Assembly: GCF_028476545.1 (NCBI RefSeq)
Contig: NW_026732271.1
Coordinates: 1-64,000, forward strand
Length of the DNA stretch: 64,000 nucleotides
Source: Physella acuta
Taxonomy: Eukaryota; Mollusca; Gastropoda; Physidae
Direction of reading: 5' to 3'
Shown: positions 21,200 through 32,283 of the stretch, piece after piece
How the letters are laid out: the number at the start of each line of letters is the position of its first letter
Position numbering within the stretch: the first letter of the stretch is position 1
The notes under the pieces: generated by a model
What the model saw: the letters and a program-made list of their open reading frames with translations, nothing else
What the model was told of the DNA's origin: nothing
Databases searched by the model: none
Translations under genes and position numbers: made by a program

Positions 21200-23160
21200 G
21201 CGCGTGTGTTTGTGTGTGCGACAGTCTGGAAAAAATTAACAATTACGCTGATTGTCGTTTCCTAAAACTTCACTGGATGCCAATTAAATTCACCTTAAGA
21301 TGCCGAAACAAATAAAAAGTAGAAAATCAAAAGAGCTTAGAACAGTGGGCTCCATCGAACCCGAGAGGATCGGTAATTCAGTCTCAGGGCTTTCGCGGAG
21401 GTCAAGACACACAGCCGACTCAAAGGATTCACGATCGGATTTTGTCATTGTGGACGATTAAGGAGGGTTCGGTGATTGCGCATATGAAACTGGTGGGGTT
21501 CGGTACTCCAAAAAATTAAGAACCACTGCTTTAGAGTGTATTTTGTAGAAGGTGCAAGCCTTATTTGGTCTACTTTTGGTCGTGTCTTTAGAACAATTTC
21601 GATAATAGTAGGCAGATATTGCAATTTTGAATTATCAGTTAGGTTGAACAAAGTAATAATCAGTACGATATTCTAATTTTCTTCTCTCTTACAATTTTGG
21701 CAAAGAGTGTCGCTTCCCGTCCACCCGCTCCGACAGTCTGCTATTTTACTGATCGGATAGCGATACAAGAATCCTTGATATTTATTTCTCTTTAATGAAG
21801 TGATCCAGTCAAGATGTAAAGCAATCGAGTAAAAGTATCTGATCTATCACGATCAAGTTGAGAGAATCGTAAGAATCGTACAAAGAACTAGTCGCGTTAT
21901 TACTTAGCAAAACTGGGTAGTGAAATCGTACATTAAGTATTAATACAATTGATTTCTTTTCTAAGTGTTAAAAGAGTTATCTAGCAACCGATCCAGTACA
22001 AATCCTGCGATTTTTGTTAGTGAAAAAGCGCCCCACGATCTTGGACAAAAATGGTAGAGCGGATTTTAAACGTCACTAACTCTTTTTTATGTTACACAGT
22101 CGTAAAATACGCTTTAGTTCAATGTGTTTCTTTTCTGAGTGATATCTGTTATTTATTCCTTAATCCGGTGTGAATTTTTCCGATTTTAGTCTTCGAAAAA
22201 GCGCCCCCCTCCCCCCCCCCCCCATCGAGGAAAGCTGGAAAGCGGTTTTTCCGGTCACTGTTTCTTAAAGATATATGTTTTACAGTTACACAATCAAGGT
22301 AGAAAACAGTTAAATCAGTATGCAAAGGCTCTCGGCCGTTCAATTTCTTTACTTTGACTGTTTATAATTCAAAACTGCAGCTTAAAATGAGCTTTTAATT
22401 TTTTTTTCTACCCCTTTTGGCGCCCCCCTAGGGTCGGCGCCCGGGGCGGCCGCCCTCCCCTAGCTACGCCTCTGTCAGCAACATCAGCAAACTTCACTCT
22501 TCAACGTCACCTCGCCCAACTCAATTACTCGACTACGTCACAACTTTACTCCTCCTCAAACCACAATGAACAATACTTCAAAGCAACTCACCTCGAAAGA
22601 TCTCTCAACACAAGAACCCACCCAACTCATCTCTCCAAGCTTCAATTCATCGAACAACTCTACCACCATGCGCATCATACCTCATCTCAACGCAAGAACA
22701 CTACCTCAACCACCCTCTCCAAGTTCTACACCATTCGACCAACTCCACCATCAACGACAAGACACCAAACTCACTCTTACCAAGTACAACTACCAACTAA
22801 GAATAAACCACTATCAAACCAAGAGCGTATCAATCACAAGAAGCACGGCCAAGAACAGAGAAGCGATCATGTTGTCATGTACTTTATGTTATTTTAAAAG
22901 AAACCAAGAAACCGGAAGTGAAAACAAATAAATCAAGGAAACAGGAAAATATAGAAATACGAAAAGAAACCAGAAGTGAATCAAGAAACACAAGGGAAAT
23001 AACACAAGCAAGAATTAAATTCTTTTAAATATGTATAATATTTCATGTATGTATATAATCATGCAACCCACTCTTGCTGCCTCCCTGCGCGAACAGGGTA
23101 GACAGCAAGTGAGGAAATCTATTAAACGCCAAGCGGCAAAAAAGAAAAAAACAAAACAAA
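20565..23160 (+). mobile_element. Unclassified retro-like unit after the U2 fragment, split by a hAT
   Basis: Begins directly at the U2 junction. There are two tandem copies of a segment encoding DDTHLGEILGGR (20798, 20918). A plus-strand frame then gives NNRQQLYFDHFQHFTKLKTI, is interrupted at 21093-22474, and continues as SANFTLQRHLAQLNYSTTSQ, KATHLERSLNTRTHPTHLSK, KHGQEQRSDHVVMYFMLF, stopping near 22905. The protein was not recognised. The tail has a stem-loop (CTTGCTG ... CAGCAAG, CCCTG ... CAGGG at 23072-23111), CTATTAAACGCC and an A-rich end. The same tail type occurs after LINE ORF1 at 57.4 kb, suggesting mobilisation by that LINE. Confidence 0.45.
21093..22474. mobile_element. Long hAT-like element (CAGNGGCGTAGCG family), copy d
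   Basis: CAGAGGCGTAGCGACCCC to TAGCTACGCCTCTG, with a perfect duplication TCAGCAAC (21085-21092, 22475-22482). At 1,382 bp it is four to seven times longer than its relatives. It contains CGGCGCCCGGGGCG near both ends, a TA tract (21151-21193), and a nested piece with hAT-type CAGTGG / CCACTG ends (21343-21531). No transposase was found. Direct continuation of the host open frame across the single target copy confirms the insertion. Confidence 0.88.
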
Positions 23161-23560
23161 TTTAAAACAATTTTCAATTTGTACCTAATTAAGCCTAGTA
23201 GGCCTATTACCAAAAGATTTAACGGAAAATTAAAAAAAAAAATACTCTCTTTACATTGCAAAAAAAAAAATTGTAAAAAAAAAATAATTACTCTCTTGAC
23301 CTTGTACCTGCGAATTTACGGAAGTCTTAGATTATGTTCGCTGGTAAATGTAAAAGTAAATAGATGTTCCCCTTTGGTTATTTTTTTTTCTTTTTTGTAC
23401 ATATCGAACTTCGCTCCATCACATATTTGCCAGGGTGTAAATAATTATTACCTTATCAGCTGAATGTTCATTTTGTTACTGTAAATTCCTGATTGTGATC
23501 AAGACATTCAGAAACATGTTGTAATTTGTTTTTTATAAAAATAAAAGTATTTAAAAATCA
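23161..23560 (+). mobile_element. Possible LINE 3' UTR and tail
   Basis: AT-rich sequence ending TAAAAATAAAAGTATTTAAA and a repeated AATCAATAAA. The AATAAAAGTATTTAAA end resembles minus-strand tails at 8.2 and 28.9 kb. Confidence 0.4.
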
Positions 23561-23576
23561 ATAAAAATCAATAAAC

Positions 23577-23690
23577 GTATCGTGGTACAGTATCGTATAG
23601 TTTTTATAGTACCGTATCGCGATGCAGCATTGTATCGGGGTACAGTATCGTCACGTGGTACAGTATCGTACCGGAGTACAGTATTTAACA
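23577..23690. repeat. Small ATCGTATCGTGGTACAG array
   Basis: Five to six degenerate units of the minisatellite seen at 9.0 and 16.9 kb, without the other parts of that composite. Confidence 0.75.
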
Positions 23691-23888
23691 GCACCCCATT
23701 ACACCCACCTGTTATTACTGATGACTGTAGAAGAAAGTCACAGGAAATAAATTCACATGAATTCCAGGGAGAAAAGTTACAGAATAAAAGTTACATGAAT
23801 GAAATCACACTTTTATCCAGAGAAAAGTAGCAATAAAAATACTGTCAGATAAAAATATCACAGAAAAAAAGCCACGGAAGGTAAGTAA

Positions 23889-24112
23889 CAGAGTTTCTTC
23901 CAGGCATCTCTTCGGAGGGCAGAGCCCCCCCCCCCACCCCCGAAGAAAGTCTACCGTCCCCCCCCCCCCCCCGTACGAGATGGAATTTATATAGTAAACA
24001 TATACTTTTACTAGTGTCCGCCCCCCCCCCCCCGGAAAATGTTGACCGCCCCCCCCCCCCTCCCGAGATTATCAAGTGCCCCTCCTCCCCCCCCCCCCCC
24101 CCCCGGAAAAAT
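23889..24112 (-). mobile_element. Poly-G MITE, copy 2 (C runs on plus)
   Basis: Begins CAGAGTTTCTTCCAGGCATC and contains CGAAGAAAGTCTACCG and AGTAAACATATACTTTTACT between C runs. The flank motif TAAGTAAC occurs on both sides (23882-23890, 24112-24120), a possible target duplication. The far terminus is shortened. Confidence 0.6.
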
Positions 24113-24834
24113 AAGTAACATGCGTGTTTTATATAAGTATCGATTTACTTGTCGAAAAATTGTAAAATCTAGAGTAAAATGTAACTGTTTAAAATATATA
24201 TATCGATGGTCTCGGTCGCAAACCGTCTAACTCCGAAAATGTAAATTTTACAGGAGAGACAAAAAACTGATTATTTCCTTCTCGATCGCTCTGATACACA
24301 TTTTTTTTAAAGATATCTCCGAAGAAACTCTCTACCGACTATACTGTAGCGTTTTAAAATGGGTTTTGTTGATATTTACAAAATTATAGCAGGTTTAAAA
24401 AGATAGACGGTTTGCTCGGTCTAAAATTCTCGGTGCAAGCCGTCTATCTGTGCTCGCGCAGACTTAGCTGTTTTGAGCCGAGAATTTCGGTCTCAGCCGA
24501 AGTTCGTTCGTTTTGTCCAATGAACTTGATCTAGTTATGTTTATGTTTTTAAGTTATAATTAACACTTCATAATATTTAGATTATAGTTTTAGGCTCATA
24601 TTTTAATTATTTGAGTTTATTCTACATTATGGGGTCAGTTTTTATTTTTTAATTTTTTAGTATGGCTTTATCGCTTTCGAGTGTATTCATTATGTCTGTA
24701 TTTAGCACTAGACTTGTTAACTGTTGAAGGTTATGCTTTATTTATTACATCTTTCTATTCTCACAGTTTATTTTACTAAATCTGGTTGGTGCTGGGTTTG
24801 TAGAATGATAATAGTAACAACAGAAACTGTATTG

Positions 24835-25095
24835 CAGTAGCGTAGCGGGGGGGGGGGGGGGGGAGGCGCAGGGGGGACATATGTCCCCGGGCGCCGACCT
24901 TAGGGGGCGCCAAAATGGTTTGGAAAGATAAATTGAAAGGTTGAGGGTGGTGTAAATCGAAAGTTTGAGGGGGGAGGGTGCAAATGGAAATCTCGAGGTG
25001 TGGGGGGGGGGGAGGGGGTGCAAATCGAAATCTCGAGGGGGGGGTGCAAATCAAAAAGTGTGTCCCCGTCGCCGGGAAGGGTCGCTACGCCTCTG
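24835..25095. mobile_element. Short hAT-like MITE, copy e
   Basis: CAGTAGCGTAGCGGGG to GTCGCTACGCCTCTG. Flanks CTGTATTG and CCGTATTG agree at 7 of 8. The interior has CCCGGGCGCCGACC, AAATCGAAAGTTTGAG and AAATCGAAATCTCGAG modules. Minus-strand Pro-rich frames here are spurious. Confidence 0.8.
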
Positions 25096-25099
25096 CCGT

Positions 25100-25480
25100 A
25101 TTGTCAGATATATTATAAATGGGACATAACACACTAATCACATTAATACTGACTTAATGTTTACTTATTTTACAAAAATATAACACACAAAAATGTGTTT
25201 ATTTTTAATATTTATTCTTTGAATAAACGTCACATAAAGAAACATTAAAATGGCAACATATTTTTAAAATCAGGGAAATCATCATAAAAAGGTGTGTTTA
25301 TGACTTGAGTGCTCAAAAATGACAGCTTTTATCTTTTTTTCTGCTCTTGTATAACTTGTCAGGGGCTACAGATGAAATTATAATCTTACGACACTAGCTT
25401 AGCAATTGCTAATTCACTTTGAAGTAGACAGTAACATCAGGCTTGTACTGCAGTACACGAATATCTGTCGCTTTGAATTC
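25100..25480. other. No recognisable feature
   Basis: AT-rich interior of the inverted-repeat-bounded interval. No coding signal recognised. Confidence 0.4.
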
Positions 25481-26850
25481 TTGATAGGTCTGACTGGTAT
25501 TTTGAGATCGGCTGGTCTCTTGTATGGTAAGGCTGGTCTTTTTGAGAGAGGTTGGTGTCTAATGTCTGTTATGTAAGGCTGGTCTATTGTATGTAACGAC
25601 TGATCTGTTGAGAAAGGCTGGTGTATTGTATGGTAGGATTGGTGTGTTGAGAGAGGCTTGTCTATTGTAGGATAAGACTAATCTTTTGAGAGAGGCTGGT
25701 CTCTTGTATGGTAACAATGGTCTGTTGAGAGAGGCTGGCATCTTGGAGGGTAAGATTGGTCAGTTGAGAGAGATTGGTCTTTTGTATATTACGACTGGTC
25801 TGCTGAGAGAGACTGGTCTCTTGTGAGTTACTGGTGCCTTAATGTTACGACTGGTCTGTTGTGTAAGGCTGGTCTGTTGAGAGATACTGGTGCCTTTACG
25901 ATTTGTCAGTTGACAGATGCTGGTGTCTTGTATGGTAAGACTGGTCTTTTGAGAGAGGCTGGTCTGTTGAGAGAGGCTGGTCTGTTGAAAGAGGCTGATA
26001 TGTCAAGAGAGGCTGGTCTGTTGATAGAGACTGGTCTGTTGAGAGAGGCTGGTCTGTTGAGAGAGGCTGGTCTGTTGATAGAGACTGGTCTGTTGAGAGA
26101 GGCTGGTCTTTTGAGAGAGGCTGGTCTGTTGAGAGAGGCTGGTCTGTTGAGAGAGGCTGGTCTGTTGAGAGAGGCTGGTCTGTTGAGAGGCTGGTCTTTT
26201 GAGAAAGGCTGATCTGTTAAGAGAGGCTGGTCTGTTAAGAGAGGCTGGTCTGTTGAGAGAAGCTGGTATGTTGAGAGAGGCTGGTCTGTCGAGTGAGGCT
26301 GGTATGTTGAGAGTGGCTGGTCTTTTGAGAGAGGCTAATCTGTTAAGAGAGGCTGGTCTTTTGAGAGAGGCTGGTCTGTTGAGAGAGGCTGGTCTGTTAT
26401 GTGGTAAGCCTGGTGTGTTGAGAGAGGCTGGTCTGTTGAGAGAGGCTGGTATTTTGAGAGAGGCTGGTCTGTTAAGAGAGGCTGATCTGTTAAGAGAGGC
26501 TGATCTGTTGAGAGGGGCTGGTCTGTTGAGAGAGGCTGATATGTTGAGAGGCTGGTCTGTTGAGAGAGGCTGGTCTGTTGAGAGAGGCTGGTCTGTTGAG
26601 AGAGGATGGTCTGTTGAGAGAGGCTGGTCTGTTGAGAGAGGCTGGTCTGTTGAGAGAGGTTGGTCTGTTATGTGGCAAGTCTGGTATGTTGAGAGAGGCT
26701 GGTCTGTTGAGAGAGGCTGATCTGTTGAGAGAGGCTGGTCTGTTATGTGGTAAGACTGCTCTGTTGGGAGAGGCTGGTATGCTGAGAGAGGCTGGTATGT
26801 TGAGAGAGGCTGGTATGTTGAGAGAGGCTGGTGAGTTGAGATAGGCTTGT
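25480..26850. repeat. 18-bp minisatellite AGGCTGGTCTGTTGAGAG
   Basis: About 75 units. The first 450 bp are degenerate and the centre (26000-26830) is nearly regular, with repeated variants TTATGTGG, TTAAGAGA and TTGATAGA. Because 18 is a multiple of 3 and the unit has no stop in several frames, open frames arise on both strands (129 and 173 codons on plus; 148 and 298 on minus, e.g. STDQPLSTDQPL or LREAGLLREAGL). No start context, splice sites or flanking domain support a protein. Confidence 0.95.
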
Positions 26851-27510
26851 CTGTTGAAAAATAAATAATAAAAGCATCTACTAAAAACATGTACTCCAAA
26901 CATTTTGTAACCTACCATATAAACATTTCTTAACACGTATCTAAACCCTCAATCTAAAGCTAGTAGTGAATTAACAATTATTACATTTATTGCACATTCT
27001 TGTGGAAATATAATTCGAATTATATTGTTTTGATTGATATTTAGATTCTAGAATGAAGATCTAGTTTCAAAGCATTGTGTTAGCCTAAAAAAATATAAAC
27101 AAATCAGTTTGGTTATTGAAATCTGGAAATAGGCTATATTAAACAAATAATATTTGTTTATTGTTCTTTAAAATGATAAAATTTAATAGAATAGTTGAAC
27201 ATAATTAATCAAATATCCTTACCTATAAGTACTGTGACTGCAGTGCTGTAAAATTGTGTGATTACGGCGTGCGACTGCGTTCCCGAACAAAAGTGTACTG
27301 ACAAATATAGCGATATTCGTTTTTCGCCGAGATTTTTAGCGCTAGAAATAATAGGCGGTTTGTTCAAATGATTATATCTCAATAATCATTCTACAGATTT
27401 CTCTAATATTTTCAGGCATTATGGGGAATCATATTGGCTTTTGATTTATGTAAAAAAAAAAAACGAATTTTTTTGAGTTAGACGGTTTGCGACCGAGACC
27501 ATCGATATAT

Positions 27511-27986
27511 GTATACAGTTTAATATTTCAGCTTTTATCTCATTAAATAAAAATGCCATAAGATAATTTAAATAGCCTAAAGCTTTGTTACTTATTGAAT
27601 TTAATACCCGATAAAAATTACATATAAAGTAAGTTAACGAAATGTAGGCATACAATTGTGTTTTGAATTATTTTTGTTACAGGCCTCTTCTCAGCCGGCC
27701 TTGTGTATTGACGTTTTGCGTTAATGTCAGGTTTTTGTAACGTTTCGGCATTTAGCCTTGACCGCATGTTTTGTGGCGAGAATGGTTCATGAGATGGTGC
27801 TGGTAAATGGGGTTGCAATTTTAATGAGAGGGCAGATCATACCAGTTGCGTATTCTTCGGGGAAATGTAGTGTCAATATTGAATGAAACGTATTTTGAAT
27901 ACACAGTGTACACTGATTGGGTTGGAAAATTTATTACATCTTGAAAAACCCACAGGGTACGTATTTCAGTCTGAAATACTTATACA

Positions 27987-28023
<37 letters not shown>

Positions 28024-28630
28024 TTGTGACATTTTTATTAGTAAGAGCCATTTATGAAGGATACATTTCTAGAAAACAACAAATTACAATAAAGCGATTT
28101 CTTTCAGTCTGAACACCCTTGTATCAAATTCATTTTATTACATTCACTGTTCTGTGTTCGCTGTTTCTTTTGTAGTCCATCTTAGAGTTAAAGGTAGGCT
28201 AAATATCATTTAGCAGCACATCTAAAATACGTGCAGCATTTGAAAAATAAGATATTTATATAAAAAACTTCTACTAACTAAACGGTAAGATTAATGAATT
28301 TATTTCAAGAAGATGTAAGAGATAGAATATATAAAAATGTATGACATATTTAAATGTAAAAAGCACACAATAAAAATCATACGTTGTAGTTTTACTTCAT
28401 GTATCAAGTCACAAAGAGACAGACAGACGTAAAAAGCCAATTACAAAGTAATAACGATTATAGAAAACAGCTTTGTTATAACAAAAACATGTATAAATCA
28501 TCTCCAGTTCGCACCCCAGATACATGAGACATACGAAATAGAGTCCATTAATTTAAATTATCTCTGGATATATAGGAGGGGGGGGGTAGTGTGTTCAGCA
28601 CAATTCCCAGCCGCTGTTACTTAGCCTAAC
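27511..28630. other. AT-rich, no gene recognised
   Basis: Contains an AT-repeat tract at 27991-28020 and a G run near 28578. A 66-codon minus-strand frame at 27618-27818 has no recognised similarity. Confidence 0.4.
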
Positions 28631-28639
28631 ACTAATCAG

Positions 28640-28790
28640 TGGAGTGGCGTAGACTAGTGGCAGAAAGCACTGTTGACGCCCTGAAAGTGCTGGTATCGAC
28701 TCCCGGGCTTTACAGCGAAATATTCGTCATGTAAATTCAGCTCTATAAATAGCTATGTTGATTGAGCGAATGCTTTCACAGATGTTAAAC
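28640..28790 (+). mobile_element. tRNA-like SINE head, diverged
   Basis: GGAGTGGCGTAGACTAGTGG gives an A-box-like segment, and GGTATCGACTCCCGGGCTTT a B-box-like one. The rest does not match the common SINE body, so it may be another subfamily. Confidence 0.5.
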
Positions 28791-28864
28791 CATTGACGAA
28801 AAATAACATCTCAAGCTATTTTGTCCATAAGTCGATTGTTATCTTTCTCGAGTGATAGGAAAAA

Positions 28865-29340
28865 TGTTCTAATTTTTTAAAATACTTTTATTTTCAAATA
28901 GAAATAATTACATCAGCATAATCAGCATATAGGCCTACACATCGTTCAAAGATTTACAGAAATTATTATTACATGAACAAAATGGTGAACATTATTAAAA
29001 AGGGATTTGTCGATCAAGAATTCAAATGAAAGTAATTAGAATTAAAGAAATACAAAAAATATATTTTTACCATGATAGGCTTATATGTTTTTTCAGTTTT
29101 GTATAGAACTGTACCTTGTCGTGTTTTGCTTTTATTCTACTGTGCCAAATAATCTGTCTATATATAGCTACCGTCCTTGCTTTTTGCTCTAGGTCCGTCC
29201 TGTCTCTTTGTTTAGGTATTTTGTTTAGAGTTATAACTATATCGATGTTGAAGGTCTAGGTTTTTTTTTTAATTTTGGTTTCTAGCGCCTTTTTCATGTT
29301 TTTATGGTGGGGCATGCTTCAGTAAATAAGCAGATATATT
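28865..29340 (-). mobile_element. LINE ORF2 C-terminus and 3' UTR (copy 2)
   Basis: The minus strand at 29330-29110 reads HIYL, then after breaks VAIYRQIIWHSRIKAKHD, the counterpart of AVAIYRHTIWTTRNKTKFD at 34.8 kb. The 3' UTR continues to 28865, ending in AAAATAAAAGTATTTTAAAA. Interrupted upstream by the hAT-like sequence at 29341. Confidence 0.72.
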
Positions 29341-29700
29341 CAGGGGTCGGCAACCTGCGGCTCGCGAGCCGCATGCGGCTCTTTTGATGTCAAGGTGCGG
29401 CTCCCCAGCTCCTTGCACAAATATTAAGTTATTTTGTTTTCAAAACTCATAACAAAAATTATACTGAAAAGAAACACAAGTTTAAACTGAAGAAAAAAAA
29501 CTCATCATAGAACAGTGCGAATATGTGCACTAAAAAGTTTTTGAACAGCCGCTTGGGCACCAGGCCCAGCCCCACAGCAGTGTTGTGGACAGCCCCGTGA
29601 CAACAATTCCATTCTTGCCACTGCCAAAGTGCCGACTTTTACGAATATCGTTAAATGGGGGAATGTTATTTTATTCAGAATGTATTTCCCTATTCATCAG
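29341..29700 (+). mobile_element. hAT-like left end inserted in a LINE
   Basis: Starts CAGGGGTCGGCAACCTGCGG with a TGCGGCTCTTTTGATGTCAA subterminal part, then AACAGCCGCTTGGGCACCAG and GGAATGTTATTTTATTCAGA. The internal part matches 60330-60665 and the inverse of 45720-46000. The right terminus is missing: LINE sequence resumes near 29745 without the expected GGTTGCCGACCCCTG. Confidence 0.65.
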
Positions 29701-29707
29701 TAATTAT

Positions 29708-30062
29708 TTATATGACGTGAGTGACGTAGTTTTTAGTTATTAGCTGTGCGTTTCGGTTTCGGGTGTGTTTTGTCTGCATAGTGGGCAAAAAAGTTTCTGC
29801 TTTTTTGCTAGGGGTGTTGAATTGTAGATTAGTCTGTATGTTATTTCCCTGGCTTTGGGTGTGATGGTTTTGAAGTGTAGGTTTCTGGAGGTGTCTATTG
29901 TGTCTGTTTTTTTGAGCGTATTTCTTACACCATTGAATTCTGTGGTATAGTGGGATTGAACATTTTTGCACAACATTTTTGTAGATATTTGTGATTTTTC
30001 GTGAACAAGTTTTCCGTTATTTTACTTTTTGTTTGTTTAATAGTGTTCCTCTCTTGCCGCAT
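29708..30062 (-). mobile_element. LINE ORF2 C-terminal fragment (copy 2)
   Basis: The minus strand gives KCSIPLYHRIQWCKKYAQKN, then in the next frame TDTIDTSRNLHFKTITPKAR, EITYRLIYNSTPLAKKQKLF, CPLCRQNTPETETH. The CPLC...H pattern is the cysteine-histidine motif that follows the RT in this LINE (CQMCRQNTQETEKHIYLEC at 34.98 kb). Upstream (30000-30072) lies GCAAGAGAGGAACACTATTA, shared with 57.47 kb. Confidence 0.75.
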
Positions 30063-30072
30063 CCCACTAGAG

Positions 30073-32211
30073 CACGGGTTCCCAACCTGGGGGTCGCGAC
30101 CCTCCTGGGGGTCGCGAAGGTCTTTCTGGGGGGTCGCCAACTGGTATACTAAACCTAAGTAATTTGAAACAAAACATACATATTTAGAAGAATTTTTGAA
30201 ATTCGGCTTCATTAACATCACTGGAAATGTAATAGAGAAGAAACAAAGCGCACTGTACAAAGTTGTTCTCAGTCACGAATCTATGAAATCTTCAAAACTA
30301 AAACGTCATTTGAGACGAGTCATTCGGAACACACCAAAAAATATATGGAGTTCTTTCGTCGGTAAGAAGCTAGTTGCAAACGCCAGAGACTGGATCGAAC
30401 AGACGTGAGTTCGTGTTCGCAGTTGCTGGTCTGTGGCTATATTCATGCGGATGATAGCAAAGATAAAAGAGTTGCTCTTTTGTGAAGATAGCATGGAGAA
30501 AATAAATATCTTTTTTGAAACTGGATGATTAAAATGGGTTAGAACGGCTGTGGGGGTTTGTACGGATGGCGCGCCATCTATGTTTAGCTCAAAATCGGGC
30601 TTTCAGAAAACAGAAAAGATTTAGCTCCCTAACCACTGCCCTAACCAATCGACATCAAGAGTCCATTGCTAGTGTAAGTTGTAAATTATATAAAATCTGG
30701 AGCCTTCTAAGAACTGAGCAAAAACATTAATATAGATCACGAGGTTCTGCTCTTCTACACTACAGTACGCTGGCTGTCAAACGAAATGTTGTAAATTGTG
30801 TTTTTAATTGAAATCTGAAATCAAATTGTTCTTGGGAGTGCAAAGGAAACAAGACTTTTTGGTATACTTAAAACGACATAGAGTGGTTGGAGAGAGTATC
30901 ATACCTAGCAGATATGTTCGAACATCAAGATAAGCTTAACCTGAAGCTTCAGGGAAAATGAACGAATATTATAACTTTCCATGATAATCTCTGGGCATTT
31001 TTATCAAAGCTGCAAAATCGGTAAAAAAACAAATCTTGGAAATATTGTAAATTTGAGAAACTCTGCGGTGTGGTGGTAGATGAATCTGATTGTGAGATAA
31101 TTAAAATTTTGAAAGAAGCGATTTCTGGGCATCTTGAATCTCTTGAAAACGAACTGCATCGCTATTTCTCTGAGCTGAAAAAAGAAGAATCTGCATTTAC
31201 GCATTACCCATTCTCTTCTTCCCTTGATGTTGCCAGCATTCCCAATGAATGACAAGATGAATTATTTGATTTGCAGAATGATTCCGAGTAAGATAAAAAA
31301 CTGCACACACAATTTTGGTGTAGTATTCACCATTCATACCCAAACGTAAAATTGATCGACTTTTCGAGAATATATTTTCAACACTATTCTTAGATTAAAA
31401 ACAAAATTAAGATAATTATAATGACATAGGTTGGCGTTAACAATTTTTTAGCGCAATTTCCATACGGACAATTGCGATTATTAACTCGTCATTTCTGGAT
31501 GTATGGATGTGTGTCCGCAGCCTTTAAGTCGTATCTCCTCCTCAACGAAGCAATATCGAGGACTAGTTCCAAAAGCAAATATGTTAAGCAAGTTCCGAGA
31601 ATGATTGTGGGCCAAAAAAATTCCCGGAATTCCTTCCTGGATTTCCCGGAAAAGCCAAAAAACCTCGAACAAATGCAGTTTTTGCTCCATATCTCGGCAA
31701 CCAGACCACTTAGCGACTTAAAACATTTACCAATCGATTCCTGCCATAATTTAGACCAATATTGCCGAAGAAAGTTTTCAAAAATATCCTTTTGTTTGGT
31801 TACAAAAAATTAATTAAGAACATTTAAACTGAGCATCGTGTAGGCCTAGGATGATTTAAACTGAGCATCGTGTAGGAGTTTATATTTACAGGATGATATT
31901 TACAAAAAAATAAAAATTAAAAATTGTTATGGATAACATAAGGAAATTGCGCTTAAATTGTCACTAGACTTTTTATTAACTTGTTTTAAAATTAAAAACT
32001 TAACCACGAAGGTTTAGTGAATAGTATGCAATTTTACTCATGCTATTAAAACAGATATCAAGAGTAGTTCATATTGAAAGTCTACTAGAAAATCTTATTT
32101 TAGTGCTTATTAATTTCCATACTAATTTCGGCTTTTTAATTCTATGGGGGTCGCGGGTCACTTACTTTTTATAAAAGGGGGTCGCCACTCGAAAAAGGTT
32201 GGGAACCACTG
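30073..32211 (+). mobile_element. hAT transposon, ZBED5-like transposase relic
   Basis: Bounded by a perfect 8-bp duplication CACTAGAG (30065-30072, 32212-32219). Ends are CACGGGTTCCCAACCTGGGG and the inverse of CAGTGGTTCCCAACCTTTTT. Plus-strand coding traces run in transposase order. A BED-finger-like start (KFGFINITGN ... SHESMKSSKLKRHL at 30196-30320) has lost its first cysteine pair. CTDGAPSM-type sequence lies near 30565, RWLS-type near 30760, and HDNLWAF near 30985. Several frame breaks make it non-functional. A 530-bp MITE (31446) is inserted near its 3' end. Confidence 0.82.
31446..31985. mobile_element. AGCGCAATTTCC MITE, copy 1
   Basis: TIR AGCGCAATTTCC and GGAAATTGCGCT. Aligns over its length with 54665-55160 (AACGAAGCAATATCGA, CCATATCTCGGCAACCAGAC, AATATTGCCGAAGAAAGTTT). 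Its 113- and 97-codon frames in the two copies are similar but open in part only by chance, and no domain was recognised. Confidence 0.7.
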
Positions 32212-32283
32212 CACTAGAGCAAGGATTGACGGTAAGAGTAGGTTTACAAGAACATATATGTACATATTTTCAAGTTATATTAT

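Larger units (their letters stand above)
24198..27510. mobile_element. 3.3-kb interval bounded by a perfect 36-bp inverted repeat
   Basis: 24198-24233 and 27475-27510 are exact inverted complements (ATATATCGATGGTCTCGGTC continuing GCAAACCGTCTAACTC). The subterminal part repeats the theme: GATAGACGGTTTGC against GCAAGCCGTCTATC at 24400-24450. The interior holds a short hAT, the 18-bp minisatellite and AT-rich sequence. A DNA transposon with minisatellite expansion is likely. No transposase was seen, and the superfamily and target duplication are unclear because the edges are TA-rich. Confidence 0.6.

Noticed and set aside
25480-26850. CRISPR-like array
   Set aside because: Continuous 18-bp tandem units without unique spacers, in a eukaryotic context.
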